Origin: Desulfovermiculus halophilus DSM 18834
GTDB lineage: Bacteria; Desulfobacterota; Desulfovibrionia; Desulfovibrionales; Desulfothermaceae
Length of the DNA stretch: 64,000 nucleotides
NCBI RefSeq assembly: GCF_000620765.1
Contig: NZ_JIAK01000006.1
Location: 183,653-247,652, forward strand
Reading direction: 5' to 3'
In this document: positions 16,959 through 25,922 of the stretch, in pieces
Layout of the letters: each line of letters opens with the position of its first letter
Numbering within the stretch: the first letter of the stretch is position 1
Notes under the pieces: generated by a model
Database searches by the model: none
What the model was told of the DNA's origin: nothing
What the model saw: only the letters and a program-made list of their open reading frames with translations
Translations under genes and position numbers: made by a program

Positions 16959-19870
16959 AACGGCTGACCAACATGCCCACGCTGCGGGTTAATCCTCAGG
17001 GAACGATCCCCTTTGTGTACAAGAAGGAGACCTTTTTCGGCCTGGAGGGCGACAGCCTGGCCACCGCCCTGTTTGCCAACGGGGTCCGGGTCTACGGCCG
17101 CAGCCTGAAATACCACCGTCCCCGGGGGCTGTACAGCCTGGATGGGGAATGCAGCAACACCATGATGGAGGTAAACGGGATCCCCAATGTGCGGACCGAG
17201 ACCACCCAGCTCACCGACCGGCAGAGGGTCAGGGAGCAAAACGTCAAGGGGTCGGCGCAACGGGACCTGATGGGGATCATGGATCGTTTTGACTGGTGCA
17301 TGCCGGCCGGGTTCTACTATAAGACCATGCACAAGCCGGCCAAAATATGGCCCCTGGCCATGAAGGTGGTTCGCCGCGCGGCCGGGCTGGGACGGCTGGA
17401 TCCGGATCTTGAGGTTGGGGGAACCTATGACGAGCTCTACCCCGGGGCCGATGTCTGCGTCGTGGGCGGAGGACCGTCCGGGATGTGTGCAGCATTGGAG
17501 GCTGCGGACCAGGGATTGCGGGTGATCATCCTCGAGGCCAGGCCCTGGCTGGGCGGCTTTTTCGACTACCGGTCCGCGGTCTCGGCCCAGGGCCAGCCCC
17601 TGTACCAACGGGGCAGGGATTTGACGGCACAGGTCAGAGAGCGGGCCAATATCCGGGTTTTTACCCGGACCTCCATGGTCGGGGCCTACACAGACAACCT
17701 GATCACCGCTTTCCAGCAGGGTGGGCCCAAAGACGGCTTTGAGCAGCGCTACATCGAGATCCGGGCTCAAAGCCTGGTTGTAGCCACCGGCTGCCGGGAA
17801 CGGCCCCTGCTGTTTGAGAACAATGAGCGGCCCGGAGTGATGCAGGTCGGCTGCGCCCATCGGCTGGCCAAGACCTACGGCCTTCTGCCCGGAACCCAGG
17901 CCGTGTTTTCCGTGGGGCACGATCTGGGACTGGAAGCGGCTTTGGATCTTCACGATCTGGGGCTTGGAATCCAGGCTGTGGCCGACTGCAGAGAAGAGGG
18001 CCAGGACCCGGATCTTGTGCAGGGCCTCAGAGAACGAAACATCCCCTTTTACCCCGGGTGGGTGGCCCAGGAGGCACTGGGCCGGCCCACAGTGAACGGG
18101 GCACGGATCAGCAGCATCGAAGGCACTGTCACCCGGGAGGTGGCCTGCGATGTCCTGGTCGCCTCCGCAGGGCTGACCCCGGTGACTGATCCCTTGAGCC
18201 TGATCCAGTCCAGGTTCGAGTTTGATCAGCAGACCGGGTATTTTCTGCCTGTTGCCTACCCGGCCGGAGTATTTCCCGCCGGCCGGCTGTGGGGCCTGGA
18301 CCACGCAGGAAGCATCGAGGCCTCCGGACGGCTGGCCGGTCTGCAGGCTGCATCATTTTGCGGCCGGGACTGCGGGCAGGAACTGGAAGCCGCCGGGCAG
18401 GCCATGGACGCACTGCCCGGTCCTGGTTCCGGGTCCAAGCTGGTCATTGCTCCGGTTTCCGGACGCAAAAGCTTTGTCTGTTTCGACGAGGATGTGAGCG
18501 TAAAGAACATCAAACAGGCCCTGGCCCAGGGCTTTGACGTCCCGGAGCTGATCAAGCGCTTCAGCTCCGCAGGCACCGGCCCCGGACAGGGGGGCATTCC
18601 GGGGCACAACCTTCCCCTTCTGGTGGCCAAGCACAAGGCAGAACCGTTTTCCAGCGTGCGCCCGACCACGGTCCGTCCGCCCCTTTGCCCGGTCCCGCTG
18701 GTCACTTATGCCGGGAGCACCCATGAGATGACCAAGCGGACCCCGATTCACGACATCCAGGTCCGGGAAGGGGGTGTCTTTCGCCGGGCCGGGGTCTGGA
18801 AGCGGGCCAGATACTTCTCCCCGGACCTGGACGTAGGCCCGGAGGTGGCCAATGTGCGCACCAACGTCGGCATGCTGGATGCCTCCACCCTGGGCAACTT
18901 CCGGATCCACGGCCCGGATGCGGAAAAGGCCCTGCAGCGGGTGTATGTGGGAGACATGTCCAGGATCCGGCCGGGGCGGATCAAGTACTCAGCCATGTGC
19001 AACCACGACGGGTGCGTGATCGATGACGGGGTGGTCTGGCAGGTGGGCGAGAACGACTATATGTTCACCACCTCCAGCGGCCGGGCCGGAGCCACAGTGG
19101 AGTGGATCCGGTACCATACCCGCTACGAGGACTGGGATTTTCATCTGGTCAATCTGACAGACGGGATCGGGGTGATCAATCTGGCCGGACCCAAGGCCAG
19201 GGAAGTGCTGGAGAAGGTGACCGAGGCCGACGTCTCCAACCAGGCCTTCTCCTTTGCCCAGTGGATGGACTTTGATCTGCGGATCGGCGTTCCGGTCCGG
19301 GCCATGCGCCTGGGGTTTGTGGGTGAGCTGTCCTATGAGCTGCATGTGCCGTCCTCGTACATGGCCGCGGCCTGGGAGGAGCTGAGCCGGGCCGGTCGGG
19401 ATCTGGGCATCAATCCCTACGGGGTGGAGGCCCAGAACATCCTGCGCATGGAGAAGGGCCACGTTATTTTGGGCCAGGAGTCCGAACAGAGGACCAATCT
19501 TTTGGACCTGGGCCTGGGCTTTTTGTGGGCCAGAAACAAGGATATCGCGGCTGTGGGCGAGGATGCCCTGCGCCAGGCGGAGAGCGATCCCAGCCGGCTG
19601 AAGCTGGTCGGGATCCAGATGGAGAAAGCCGATCATGTGCCCGGAGACGGGTGCGTGATCGTGGACGACCGGGTCATCGGGTACATCGGGACCATTCGGC
19701 ACAGTGCGACCATGGGTTCGGTCATCGGCATGGCCCTGGTCCAAGGCCCCTATTCCCGGGAAGGGACCAGGCTGGCCGTGTATGAAAACGAATGCCAGGG
19801 GGAGCTGCAGTACGCGACTGTGACCGCAATGCCCTTTTATGATCCCCAAGGGAAGCGGATGCGGATGTAG
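16955..19870 (+). CDS. soxA: Sarcosine oxidase alpha-like subunit (FAD/NAD domain plus aminomethyltransferase)
   Basis: 971 residues from the ATG at 16955, with GGAGGAGAG upstream. The N-terminal Fer2_4-like segment (LEGDSLATALFANGVRVYGRSLKYHRPRG split in two) is followed by a pyridine-nucleotide oxidoreductase domain with GGGPSGMCAALEAADQG near residue 171. The C-terminal GcvT-type aminomethyltransferase runs from about residue 594 (RTPIHDIQVREGGVFRRAG). The family channels the oxidised methyl to tetrahydrofolate as 5,10-methylene-THF. Together with SoxB, SoxD and SoxG this would take dimethylglycine or sarcosine down to glycine. The alpha-like protein includes the usual N-terminal and folate domains. 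Confidence 0.9.
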   Translation: MKRLTNMPTLRVNPQGTIPFVYKKETFFGLEGDSLATALFANGVRVYGRSLKYHRPRGLYSLDGECSNTMMEVNGIPNVRTETTQLTDRQRVREQNVKGSAQRDLMGIMDRFDWCMPAGFYYKTMHKPAKIWPLAMKVVRRAAGLGRLDPDLEVGGTYDELYPGADVCVVGGGPSGMCAALEAADQGLRVIILEARPWLGGFFDYRSAVSAQGQPLYQRGRDLTAQVRERANIRVFTRTSMVGAYTDNLITAFQQGGPKDGFEQRYIEIRAQSLVVATGCRERPLLFENNERPGVMQVGCAHRLAKTYGLLPGTQAVFSVGHDLGLEAALDLHDLGLGIQAVADCREEGQDPDLVQGLRERNIPFYPGWVAQEALGRPTVNGARISSIEGTVTREVACDVLVASAGLTPVTDPLSLIQSRFEFDQQTGYFLPVAYPAGVFPAGRLWGLDHAGSIEASGRLAGLQAASFCGRDCGQELEAAGQAMDALPGPGSGSKLVIAPVSGRKSFVCFDEDVSVKNIKQALAQGFDVPELIKRFSSAGTGPGQGGIPGHNLPLLVAKHKAEPFSSVRPTTVRPPLCPVPLVTYAGSTHEMTKRTPIHDIQVREGGVFRRAGVWKRARYFSPDLDVGPEVANVRTNVGMLDASTLGNFRIHGPDAEKALQRVYVGDMSRIRPGRIKYSAMCNHDGCVIDDGVVWQVGENDYMFTTSSGRAGATVEWIRYHTRYEDWDFHLVNLTDGIGVINLAGPKAREVLEKVTEADVSNQAFSFAQWMDFDLRIGVPVRAMRLGFVGELSYELHVPSSYMAAAWEELSRAGRDLGINPYGVEAQNILRMEKGHVILGQESEQRTNLLDLGLGFLWARNKDIAAVGEDALRQAESDPSRLKLVGIQMEKADHVPGDGCVIVDDRVIGYIGTIRHSATMGSVIGMALVQGPYSREGTRLAVYENECQGELQYATVTAMPFYDPQGKRMRM

Positions 19871-19993
19871 CGGCGAGTACAAAAGCAGGTAATGCACTTG
19901 CGAGATGTCAGTCGCGCCATGGCATGATCAGAAGTCAGAGATCAGTAAGAAACAGAACTACAAGCATCTTTCATATCTTTTGACCGCGGAACA

Positions 19994-20068
19994 CGCGGAA
20001 TACACGGGAGGAAGGAGAATGGCCCTTTGAAAAACATCCCGTTTTCTGCATCTTCCGTGTAGTTCGCG
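19994..20068. repeat. Imperfect inverted repeat before soxG
   Basis: Arms CGCGGAATACACGG (19994-20007) and CCGTGTAGTTCGCG (20055-20068) match at 12 of 14 positions. This is a short palindromic intergenic element. The rest of the 218-base gap shows no gene. Confidence 0.55.
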
Positions 20069-20088
20069 AATTACAAAGGAAAGCCACT

Positions 20089-20718
20089 ATGTCCCACGCA
20101 TACAGAACCTCTCCGGTCCACTTCGATGCCTTGCCGGTGCAAAGCCACGAACAGGAAGGCTGGACTGTGGTCACGGAGTACGCGGATGAACAGGACGGTC
20201 CCTGGCTTGTCGACCTCTCCCATCTGCCCAGGTGGGATGTCCAGGATCGGGACCTGAGCAGGTTTCGCCCCTGCGGACTGGAGATTCCGGAAACCCCCGG
20301 CCAGTGTCGGCTGGGGGAGAATGCCCTCATCAACCGAATGAATCGGACCCAGGCCGCTGTCTGGCATCTGGGGCCGGGTGGAGAGGACATGCCCGAGGAC
20401 CGTGCGTATACCGACATCCGGGAAAACACCCTCTGCCTGGCCCTTGTGGGGCCGCAGTCCCTGGCGGTCTCGGAAAAGGTGTCTAGCTTGGATCTGGCTG
20501 ACCCGAAGCGGACCTCTCCCTGTCTGATCCAGGGGCCCTTGGCCCACGTGCCCTGCCAGATAGCCCTCCTGGGCCTGGATCCGGAACGGGAAGGCTTTGC
20601 GTTCACCTGTTCCCGGGGCTATGCCCGGGATGTGGTCCGTACCCTGCTGGAAGCAGGGGAGGAGTTTGGCCTGCGTCCGGCCGGGGAGAAGCGGTTGCTC
20701 TCATTTCTCAGGTCATGA
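20089..20718 (+). CDS. soxG: Sarcosine oxidase gamma-like subunit
   Basis: 209 residues, the usual size for SoxG, a GcvT-like fold without the full folate site. Recognisable parts are PWLVDLSHLPRWDVQDRD, a central LCLALVGPQSLAVSEKV, and the closing FAFTCSRGYARDVVRTLLEAGEEFGL, which is the family C-terminal strand-helix. AAAGGAAAG precedes the ATG. Its last codons overlap the next gene in an ATGA at 20715-20718. SoxG is divergent in all families, so identity rests on pattern plus the B-D-A-G order. Confidence 0.75.
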   Translation: MSHAYRTSPVHFDALPVQSHEQEGWTVVTEYADEQDGPWLVDLSHLPRWDVQDRDLSRFRPCGLEIPETPGQCRLGENALINRMNRTQAAVWHLGPGGEDMPEDRAYTDIRENTLCLALVGPQSLAVSEKVSSLDLADPKRTSPCLIQGPLAHVPCQIALLGLDPEREGFAFTCSRGYARDVVRTLLEAGEEFGLRPAGEKRLLSFLRS

Positions 20719-22055
20719 GAGGGCTGGTGGATCCGGTCGCCTTTATCCATGACCTGGACTGGGATGCCTTGCCTACCCGGATCCAGGCCCAGGCCAGGCG
20801 CTGCCTGCTGGATACCGTGGGTGTGGCCTTCAGCGGGAGCCAGACAGAGCTGTCCAGGATAATCTATGCTCATGTCCGGGAGGCGTACGCAGGGCAGGGG
20901 AGCAGGCTCTGGCTGAACGGAACGGAGGTGTCCAAGCCCGGGGCGGCCCTGGCTCACGGGATGACCGTCGACGCCCTGGATATGCACGACGGACATCCGG
21001 TGACCAAAGGACATGCCGGTGCGGCCGTGGTTCCAGCCCTGTTTGCCGCGCTCTCGCCCAGGGGGGAGACCGGGGTGAGCGGCCGGGAGCTTCTCACTGC
21101 CCTGGCAGTGGGGTATGAAGTCGCCCTGCGGGCCGGTATCGCCCTGCACGCCACCTCCCCGGACTACCACAGCTCCGGGGCCTGGAACGCCCTGGGCTGT
21201 GCTGCGGCCTGCTCCCGGCTTTGGGGACTAAATTGTGATCAGACCAGGCACGCCCTGGGGATTGCCGAGTACCACGGCCCCAGATCACAGATGATGCGCT
21301 GCATCGATCATCCGACCATGCTCAAGGACGGGTCCGGATGGAGGGCCATGACCGGGGTCAGCGCGGCCATGCTGGCCAGATCTGGATTCACCGGGGCTCC
21401 GGCCCTGACTGTGGACGGGGATGCGGTCCGTGAGATCTGGTCCACCTTGGGGAATGCCTGGGAGATGGACAATCTGTACTTCAAGCCCCATGCCATCTGT
21501 CGCTGGGCCCAGCCGGCAGTCGAAGGACTGCTTCAGGTGCAGGCAAAACATTGTATTTCGCCTCAAAATATGTTCAGGATAGATGTGCGCACCTTTCATC
21601 ACGGAGTCTGCCTTTCTGGGAGGACGCCGGAGAATACGGAGCAGGCCCAGTACAGCCTTGAGTACCCCCTGGCTGCAGCCGCGTATGCCGGCAGGCTGGG
21701 GCCCAGTGAGCTGTGCGCCGAAGTGCTGGGGGAGGAACGGGTATGTGCCCTGGCTGCGCGAATACACGTGGTGGAAGATCCTGAGATGAGTGCCCGCTTT
21801 CCGCAGGAGCGCCGGGCCAGGGTGCAGGTGACCACGAGTGACGGCCACCTATTCGACTCCGGGCTGGTGCAGGCCAGATGGGACGCGGAAGATCCCCCCA
21901 GTGACCAGGAGCTGGGGGAAAAGTTCCGTTCTGTGGTTCACGGGGTTGTCCCCGGGCGGCGGGCCGCAGAGCTCGAACGGCTTGTGGGACGGTGTGCAGA
22001 GCTTGACGAGGTGAACGCGCTGTTGCGGATTCTGACAGCGGAAGAAGGTCACTGA
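20715..22055 (+). CDS. MmgE/PrpD family protein
   Basis: 446 residues, standard for the 2-methylcitrate dehydratase/iminodisuccinate epimerase fold. Signatures include RRCLLDTVGVAFSGS, LAHGMTVDALDMHDGHPVTKGHAGAAVVPAL, GYEVALRAGIALHAT and GAWNALGCAAACSRLWGL. It is translationally coupled to soxG. PrpD itself dehydrates 2-methylcitrate, but many members act on other hydroxy or amino acids. Its location in a betaine operon suggests an unassigned dehydratase, epimerase or racemase role. Confidence 0.85.
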   Translation: MRGLVDPVAFIHDLDWDALPTRIQAQARRCLLDTVGVAFSGSQTELSRIIYAHVREAYAGQGSRLWLNGTEVSKPGAALAHGMTVDALDMHDGHPVTKGHAGAAVVPALFAALSPRGETGVSGRELLTALAVGYEVALRAGIALHATSPDYHSSGAWNALGCAAACSRLWGLNCDQTRHALGIAEYHGPRSQMMRCIDHPTMLKDGSGWRAMTGVSAAMLARSGFTGAPALTVDGDAVREIWSTLGNAWEMDNLYFKPHAICRWAQPAVEGLLQVQAKHCISPQNMFRIDVRTFHHGVCLSGRTPENTEQAQYSLEYPLAAAAYAGRLGPSELCAEVLGEERVCALAARIHVVEDPEMSARFPQERRARVQVTTSDGHLFDSGLVQARWDAEDPPSDQELGEKFRSVVHGVVPGRRAAELERLVGRCAELDEVNALLRILTAEEGH

Positions 22056-22208
22056 AGTTTGGCCAGGGCTGAACACCCGCACGCCCGGAGCCGATGAATC
22101 GATTCAAGGCTGATGGCCTGGATGCTGTACAGGCAAGACACTGCGGCTGTCCACGCAGATCGCCTGGATACTTTGAGGGTAAAAACATGTAGATGCATGT
22201 ATATGTGC

Positions 22209-22237
22209 TTGACGAAGCACATGGTGTAACCTACAGT
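22209..22237 (+). promoter_or_regulatory. Sigma-70 type promoter of the betaine ABC transporter
   Basis: TTGACG (22209-22214), 17-nt spacer, TACAGT (22232-22237), about 60 bases before the ATPase start. The spacer and -35 lie within GTGCTTGACGAAGCAC, a small palindrome that could be an operator. Confidence 0.6.
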
Positions 22238-22296
22238 TACTGTGGAAATGACAGGCAGATTCCGAGCTCTGAAGGGGAGAAGGAGGTCCAGAGCAA

Positions 22297-23445
22297 ATGA
22301 TAACCTATGAGAATGTGACCAAGATATTTGGATCCGGGCCTGATGCAGTCACTGCTTTGCGAGATGTGTCCTTTGAGATAGAAAAAGGGAATCTGGTCAT
22401 TTTCTTAGGTCCCTCGGGATGCGGAAAAACGACCCTCTTGCGGATGACCAACCGGCTGCTGGCCATTACCCGGGGAAAAATCACAGTTGACGGACAGGAC
22501 ATCATGAGCGTGGACCAGGTCAAGCTCCGACGAACCATGGGCTACGCCATTCAGCAGATCGGTCTGTTTCCAAACAAGACCATCGCGGACAATATCGCCA
22601 CCGTGCCCAAGCTTCTGGGCTGGAAAAAGCAGGACATCCAGGAGCGGGTGGACGAGCTTTTGAGCATGGTCCAGCTGGAGCCGGCGGCCTTTCGAAACCG
22701 CTATCCCGCCGAGCTCTCAGGGGGGCAGCAGCAGCGGATCGGGGTAGCCAGGTGCCTGGCCGCGAATCCGGACATCCTGCTCATGGACGAGCCCTTTGGA
22801 GCCATTGATCCCATCAACCGGGAGGAGATTCAGAACGAGTTCCTCCGCCTGCAGCGCAAGCTGAAAAAGACCATTGCCTTTGTCACCCACGATATCCATG
22901 AAGCGATCAAAATGGGGGACAAGATTGCCATCTTTTCCGAGGGCCGATTGGAGCAGTACAATAATCCGGAAACCATCCTGGCTCAGCCCAAGAATCAGTA
23001 TATTGCCGATTTTGTGGGCGCTGACCGGGCCCTGAAGATAATGGGCCTGATCCATGTGCACGAGGTCATGGACCGCAGCCCGGACAATGTGGTCCAGGGA
23101 GACACAACAGCCCAAGAGGCTCTGCAGTTTTTGGAAGAGCACGATTTCCGCCACCTGGTGGTCCTGAGAAAGGGCAAGGCCATCGGGTATGTGCACAGGC
23201 GGCATCTGCGGGAGGAGCATTCGCCGGTCAAGGAGCTGGCGGTGCCCTATCCGGTCCGGGTGGACCAGGACATGGCCTTAAAAGACGTCATGTCCTTCAT
23301 GCTCATGCACGACATGCGGGTTCTGGCGGTTATGGACGAGGAAGGCAATTTTGCCGGCACAATCGCCTACGATCATATCCAGAAGCGGATATTGGAAATG
23401 TATTCCGGGGAAGAGACGGAATCAGGCAGGCAAAACCCTAGCTGA
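22297..23445 (+). CDS. Glycine betaine/carnitine/choline ABC transporter ATPase with CBS domains (OpuCA/ProV type)
   Basis: 382 residues. Walker A GPSGCGKTT at residues 38-46, Q-loop IQQIGLFPNKT, signature LSGGQQQRIGVARCLA from about residue 137, and Walker B LLMDEPFGAIDP. The C-terminal third contains two CBS motifs, which in this family sense ionic strength or cyclic di-AMP and gate uptake of compatible solutes. It powers import through the two permeases that follow. AAGGAGG precedes the ATG. Confidence 0.93.
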   Translation: MITYENVTKIFGSGPDAVTALRDVSFEIEKGNLVIFLGPSGCGKTTLLRMTNRLLAITRGKITVDGQDIMSVDQVKLRRTMGYAIQQIGLFPNKTIADNIATVPKLLGWKKQDIQERVDELLSMVQLEPAAFRNRYPAELSGGQQQRIGVARCLAANPDILLMDEPFGAIDPINREEIQNEFLRLQRKLKKTIAFVTHDIHEAIKMGDKIAIFSEGRLEQYNNPETILAQPKNQYIADFVGADRALKIMGLIHVHEVMDRSPDNVVQGDTTAQEALQFLEEHDFRHLVVLRKGKAIGYVHRRHLREEHSPVKELAVPYPVRVDQDMALKDVMSFMLMHDMRVLAVMDEEGNFAGTIAYDHIQKRILEMYSGEETESGRQNPS

Positions 23446-23457
23446 GGCGGTGTCCAG

Positions 23458-24129
23458 ATGATGGTATGGGACTATATAGTCAACAATACCCCTAAGTGTA
23501 TTGAGTTGACCCTGGAGCACATATTCATTGTCGGCATGGCCTGTTCCCTGGCCATTGTGATCGGGGTGCCCATCGGGATCGCCATTACCCGGAACAAGAG
23601 TCTGGCCAGCAAGGTACTGAACACGGCCAATATCTTCATGACCACCCCGTCAATAGCCCTGTTCGGGATCATGATCCCCTTACTGGCTCCGTTCGGTTAC
23701 GGCCTGGGCAAGCTTCCAGCCATCATTGCCCTTGTTCTGTACAGCCAGCTGCCGATCATCCGGAACACGTATGTGGCTATTCAGAATGTCCCCCCGGAGA
23801 TCGTGGATGCCGGGCGGGGGCTGGGGATGACCAGCTGGCAGAGGCTGCGGGAGATAGAGATCCCCCTGGCCGTCCCGGTGATCATCGCTGGACTGCGCAC
23901 GGCCGCGGTTATGAGCATCGGGATCGCGGCCATTGCCGCATATATCGGAGCAGGAGGGCTGGGGGTGCTCATCCAGCAGGGCATCGGCCGCTCCTATGAA
24001 CCGATGATTCTGACTGGAGCCGTCCTGGTTTCTGTCCTGGCCGTCTTCGTGGACGGGTTCATGGCCGGACTGGAGCATATGGTGACCCCCCAAGGAATCA
24101 AAGTGGGCAGGAGGTTGCGGCATGGCTAG
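23458..24129 (+). CDS. Glycine betaine ABC transporter permease (OpuCB type)
   Basis: 223 residues, strongly hydrophobic with five or six membrane segments. The coupling loop VPPEIVDAGRGLGMTSWQRLREIEIPLAVPVIIAGLR (in shorter pieces: EIVDAGRGLGMT, IEIPLAVPVI) is the EAA motif that docks on the ATPase. It starts 12 bases after the ATPase gene and overlaps the second permease by 8 bases. Confidence 0.92.
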   Translation: MMVWDYIVNNTPKCIELTLEHIFIVGMACSLAIVIGVPIGIAITRNKSLASKVLNTANIFMTTPSIALFGIMIPLLAPFGYGLGKLPAIIALVLYSQLPIIRNTYVAIQNVPPEIVDAGRGLGMTSWQRLREIEIPLAVPVIIAGLRTAAVMSIGIAAIAAYIGAGGLGVLIQQGIGRSYEPMILTGAVLVSVLAVFVDGFMAGLEHMVTPQGIKVGRRLRHG

Positions 24130-24856
24130 CATTCTGACCCGGGTGTATCGTCTCATTTTGGTCCTTTTGCTGTTGACAGCCGGAGTGCTCCTGGATCGGA
24201 CCGGGATGCTTGAATACATGGCCGATCCGTACGAGTTTGCCTATGTACTGGCCTTGGCCCGTCAGCATGTGGTCATGGTGGCGGTGGCCATGCTCCTGGC
24301 CACCCTGCTCGGAGTCGGGGTGGGCATTATCTTCACCCGGGCCAGGATGAAGAAATACGCCGGCATCGTCATGTACATCGTCGGCCTGGGGCAGACCATT
24401 CCCTCCCTGGCTGTTCTGGCCATTGTCATGAGCTTCATGGGCATTGGGTTCGAGCCGGCTGTTTTCGCTTTGTTCGTCTACTCGGTTCTGCCCATTGCCA
24501 GGAACACCCTGGCCGGGATCAATTCCGTGCCCAACTGGCTCTTGGACGCGGCCAGGGGCATGGGCATGAACAACCGTCAGATCCTGTGGCACGTGGAACT
24601 GCCCAACGCCATGCAGGTCATGCTCACCGGGTTTCGGGTCTCTCTGGTTATCTGTATCGGAACGGCGGCCCTGGCCTTTCTGATCGGGGCCGGCGGGCTC
24701 GGGGAGCAGATCTTTATGGGCATTGACCTGATGCGCACGGATAAGCTCCTGGCCGGAGCCATACCCACCATCCTCCTGGCCCTGCTGGCGGATTATCTGT
24801 GCGAGTTCCTGGGGCTTGTGCTTATTTCCAGGGGCCTGCGGCTGGAGCAGGCTTGA
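24122..24856 (+). CDS. Glycine betaine ABC transporter permease, second (OpuCD type)
   Basis: 244 residues with an N-terminal membrane anchor (LILVLLLLTAGVLLDRTG) and a typical OpuC permease core. LLDAARGMGMNNRQILWHVELP is the EAA coupling loop. Start ATG at 24122 lies inside the end of the preceding permease gene. The two permeases probably form a heterodimeric channel. Confidence 0.92.
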   Translation: MASILTRVYRLILVLLLLTAGVLLDRTGMLEYMADPYEFAYVLALARQHVVMVAVAMLLATLLGVGVGIIFTRARMKKYAGIVMYIVGLGQTIPSLAVLAIVMSFMGIGFEPAVFALFVYSVLPIARNTLAGINSVPNWLLDAARGMGMNNRQILWHVELPNAMQVMLTGFRVSLVICIGTAALAFLIGAGGLGEQIFMGIDLMRTDKLLAGAIPTILLALLADYLCEFLGLVLISRGLRLEQA

Positions 24857-24913
24857 TGGTGCTCACACTGCATATTGTGTTCATTATCACATAAACCGAA
24901 GAGGAGGTGTGCT

Positions 24914-25825
24914 ATGTCCATGCATAAACTGCTGGTAACAAGTCTTGGAGTCCTGCTTGGGCTCTGCCTGCTGGTTCCCGGCCAGGCCCTGGCCAAAAAG
25001 GAGATTGCAGTCGGAGGCAAGAACTTTACCGAACAGTACATCCTGGCCAATTTTGCCAAGGTCCTGCTGGAGGAAAACGGATTCGACGTAACCATGAAGA
25101 CCGGGGTGGGCTCCACGGTCTGCCGTCAGTCCCTGGAGCACGGACAGATCGATATGTACTTCGAGTACACCGGAACCGGCTACACCGTCTTCTTGAAGCA
25201 GGACGACAAGGAAATCATGAGTGATAAGCAAAAGGTGTACGAGTATGTTCGAAAAGCGGATGCCGAGAATGGACTGATCTGGCTGGAGCCTTTGCAGTTC
25301 AACAACACCTACACCCTGCTCATGCGCAAGGACCAGGCCCAAGAGCTGGGGATATCTTCCATCAGCGATCTGGCCCAGTATATGAATGAAAATCCGGATG
25401 AACTGACCATCGGGGTCAATTCCGAGTTTTGGGCCCGTCCGGACGGCTTCAAGCCCCTGATGCGGCTCTATGACTTCCGGGTCCCCTACGGCAAGGTGCG
25501 CAAGATGGACTCCGGACTGGTCTACCAGGCCCTGCGGGACGGAAACGTGGATGTCTCCATGGGCTTTGCCACTGACGGACGGATCGCGGCCTTTGGTTTT
25601 ATCACCCTGGCGGACGACAAAAGCTACTTTCCAACCTATAATCCGTGCCCGGTGGTCCGTGAGGATGCCCTGGAAAAGTACCCTGAGCTGAAAGAGATCT
25701 TCCAGCCTCTGTCCGAGAAGCTGACCACCGAGGAAATGCAGAAGCTGAACGCCAAGGTGGATCTGGAAAACAAGGATGAAGAAAAGACCGCCCGGGATTG
25801 GCTGAAGGCCAACGGCCTGATCTAG
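24914..25825 (+). CDS. Glycine betaine-binding substrate protein (OsmF/OpuCC type)
   Basis: 303 residues from the ATG at 24914 with GAGGAGGT upstream. A signal peptide (MHKLLVTSLGVLLGLCLLVP, cleaved after an ALA motif) exports it to the periplasm. The mature protein opens KKEIAVGGKNFTEQYILANF, the hallmark of the OpuAC/OsmF fold, with DMYFEYTGTGY further in. It captures the quaternary amine and delivers it to the permeases. A terminator follows, so the importer is a four-gene operon. Confidence 0.92.
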   Translation: MSMHKLLVTSLGVLLGLCLLVPGQALAKKEIAVGGKNFTEQYILANFAKVLLEENGFDVTMKTGVGSTVCRQSLEHGQIDMYFEYTGTGYTVFLKQDDKEIMSDKQKVYEYVRKADAENGLIWLEPLQFNNTYTLLMRKDQAQELGISSISDLAQYMNENPDELTIGVNSEFWARPDGFKPLMRLYDFRVPYGKVRKMDSGLVYQALRDGNVDVSMGFATDGRIAAFGFITLADDKSYFPTYNPCPVVREDALEKYPELKEIFQPLSEKLTTEEMQKLNAKVDLENKDEEKTARDWLKANGLI

Positions 25826-25860
25826 TTCATGCGGTTGCTGCGGATGCAGTTTCATGCCCA

Positions 25861-25885
25861 AAAGCCGGAGTTCTCTCCGGCTTTT
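25861..25885 (+). terminator. Rho-independent terminator of the betaine transporter operon
   Basis: AAAGCCGGAG (25861-25870) / CTCCGGCTTTT (25875-25885) with a 4-nt loop and a T-rich tail, 35 bases after the binding-protein stop. Confidence 0.9.
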
Positions 25886-25922
25886 GCTTTGTCTTTTAGC
25901 AGACCGAAGATATGGATAACCA

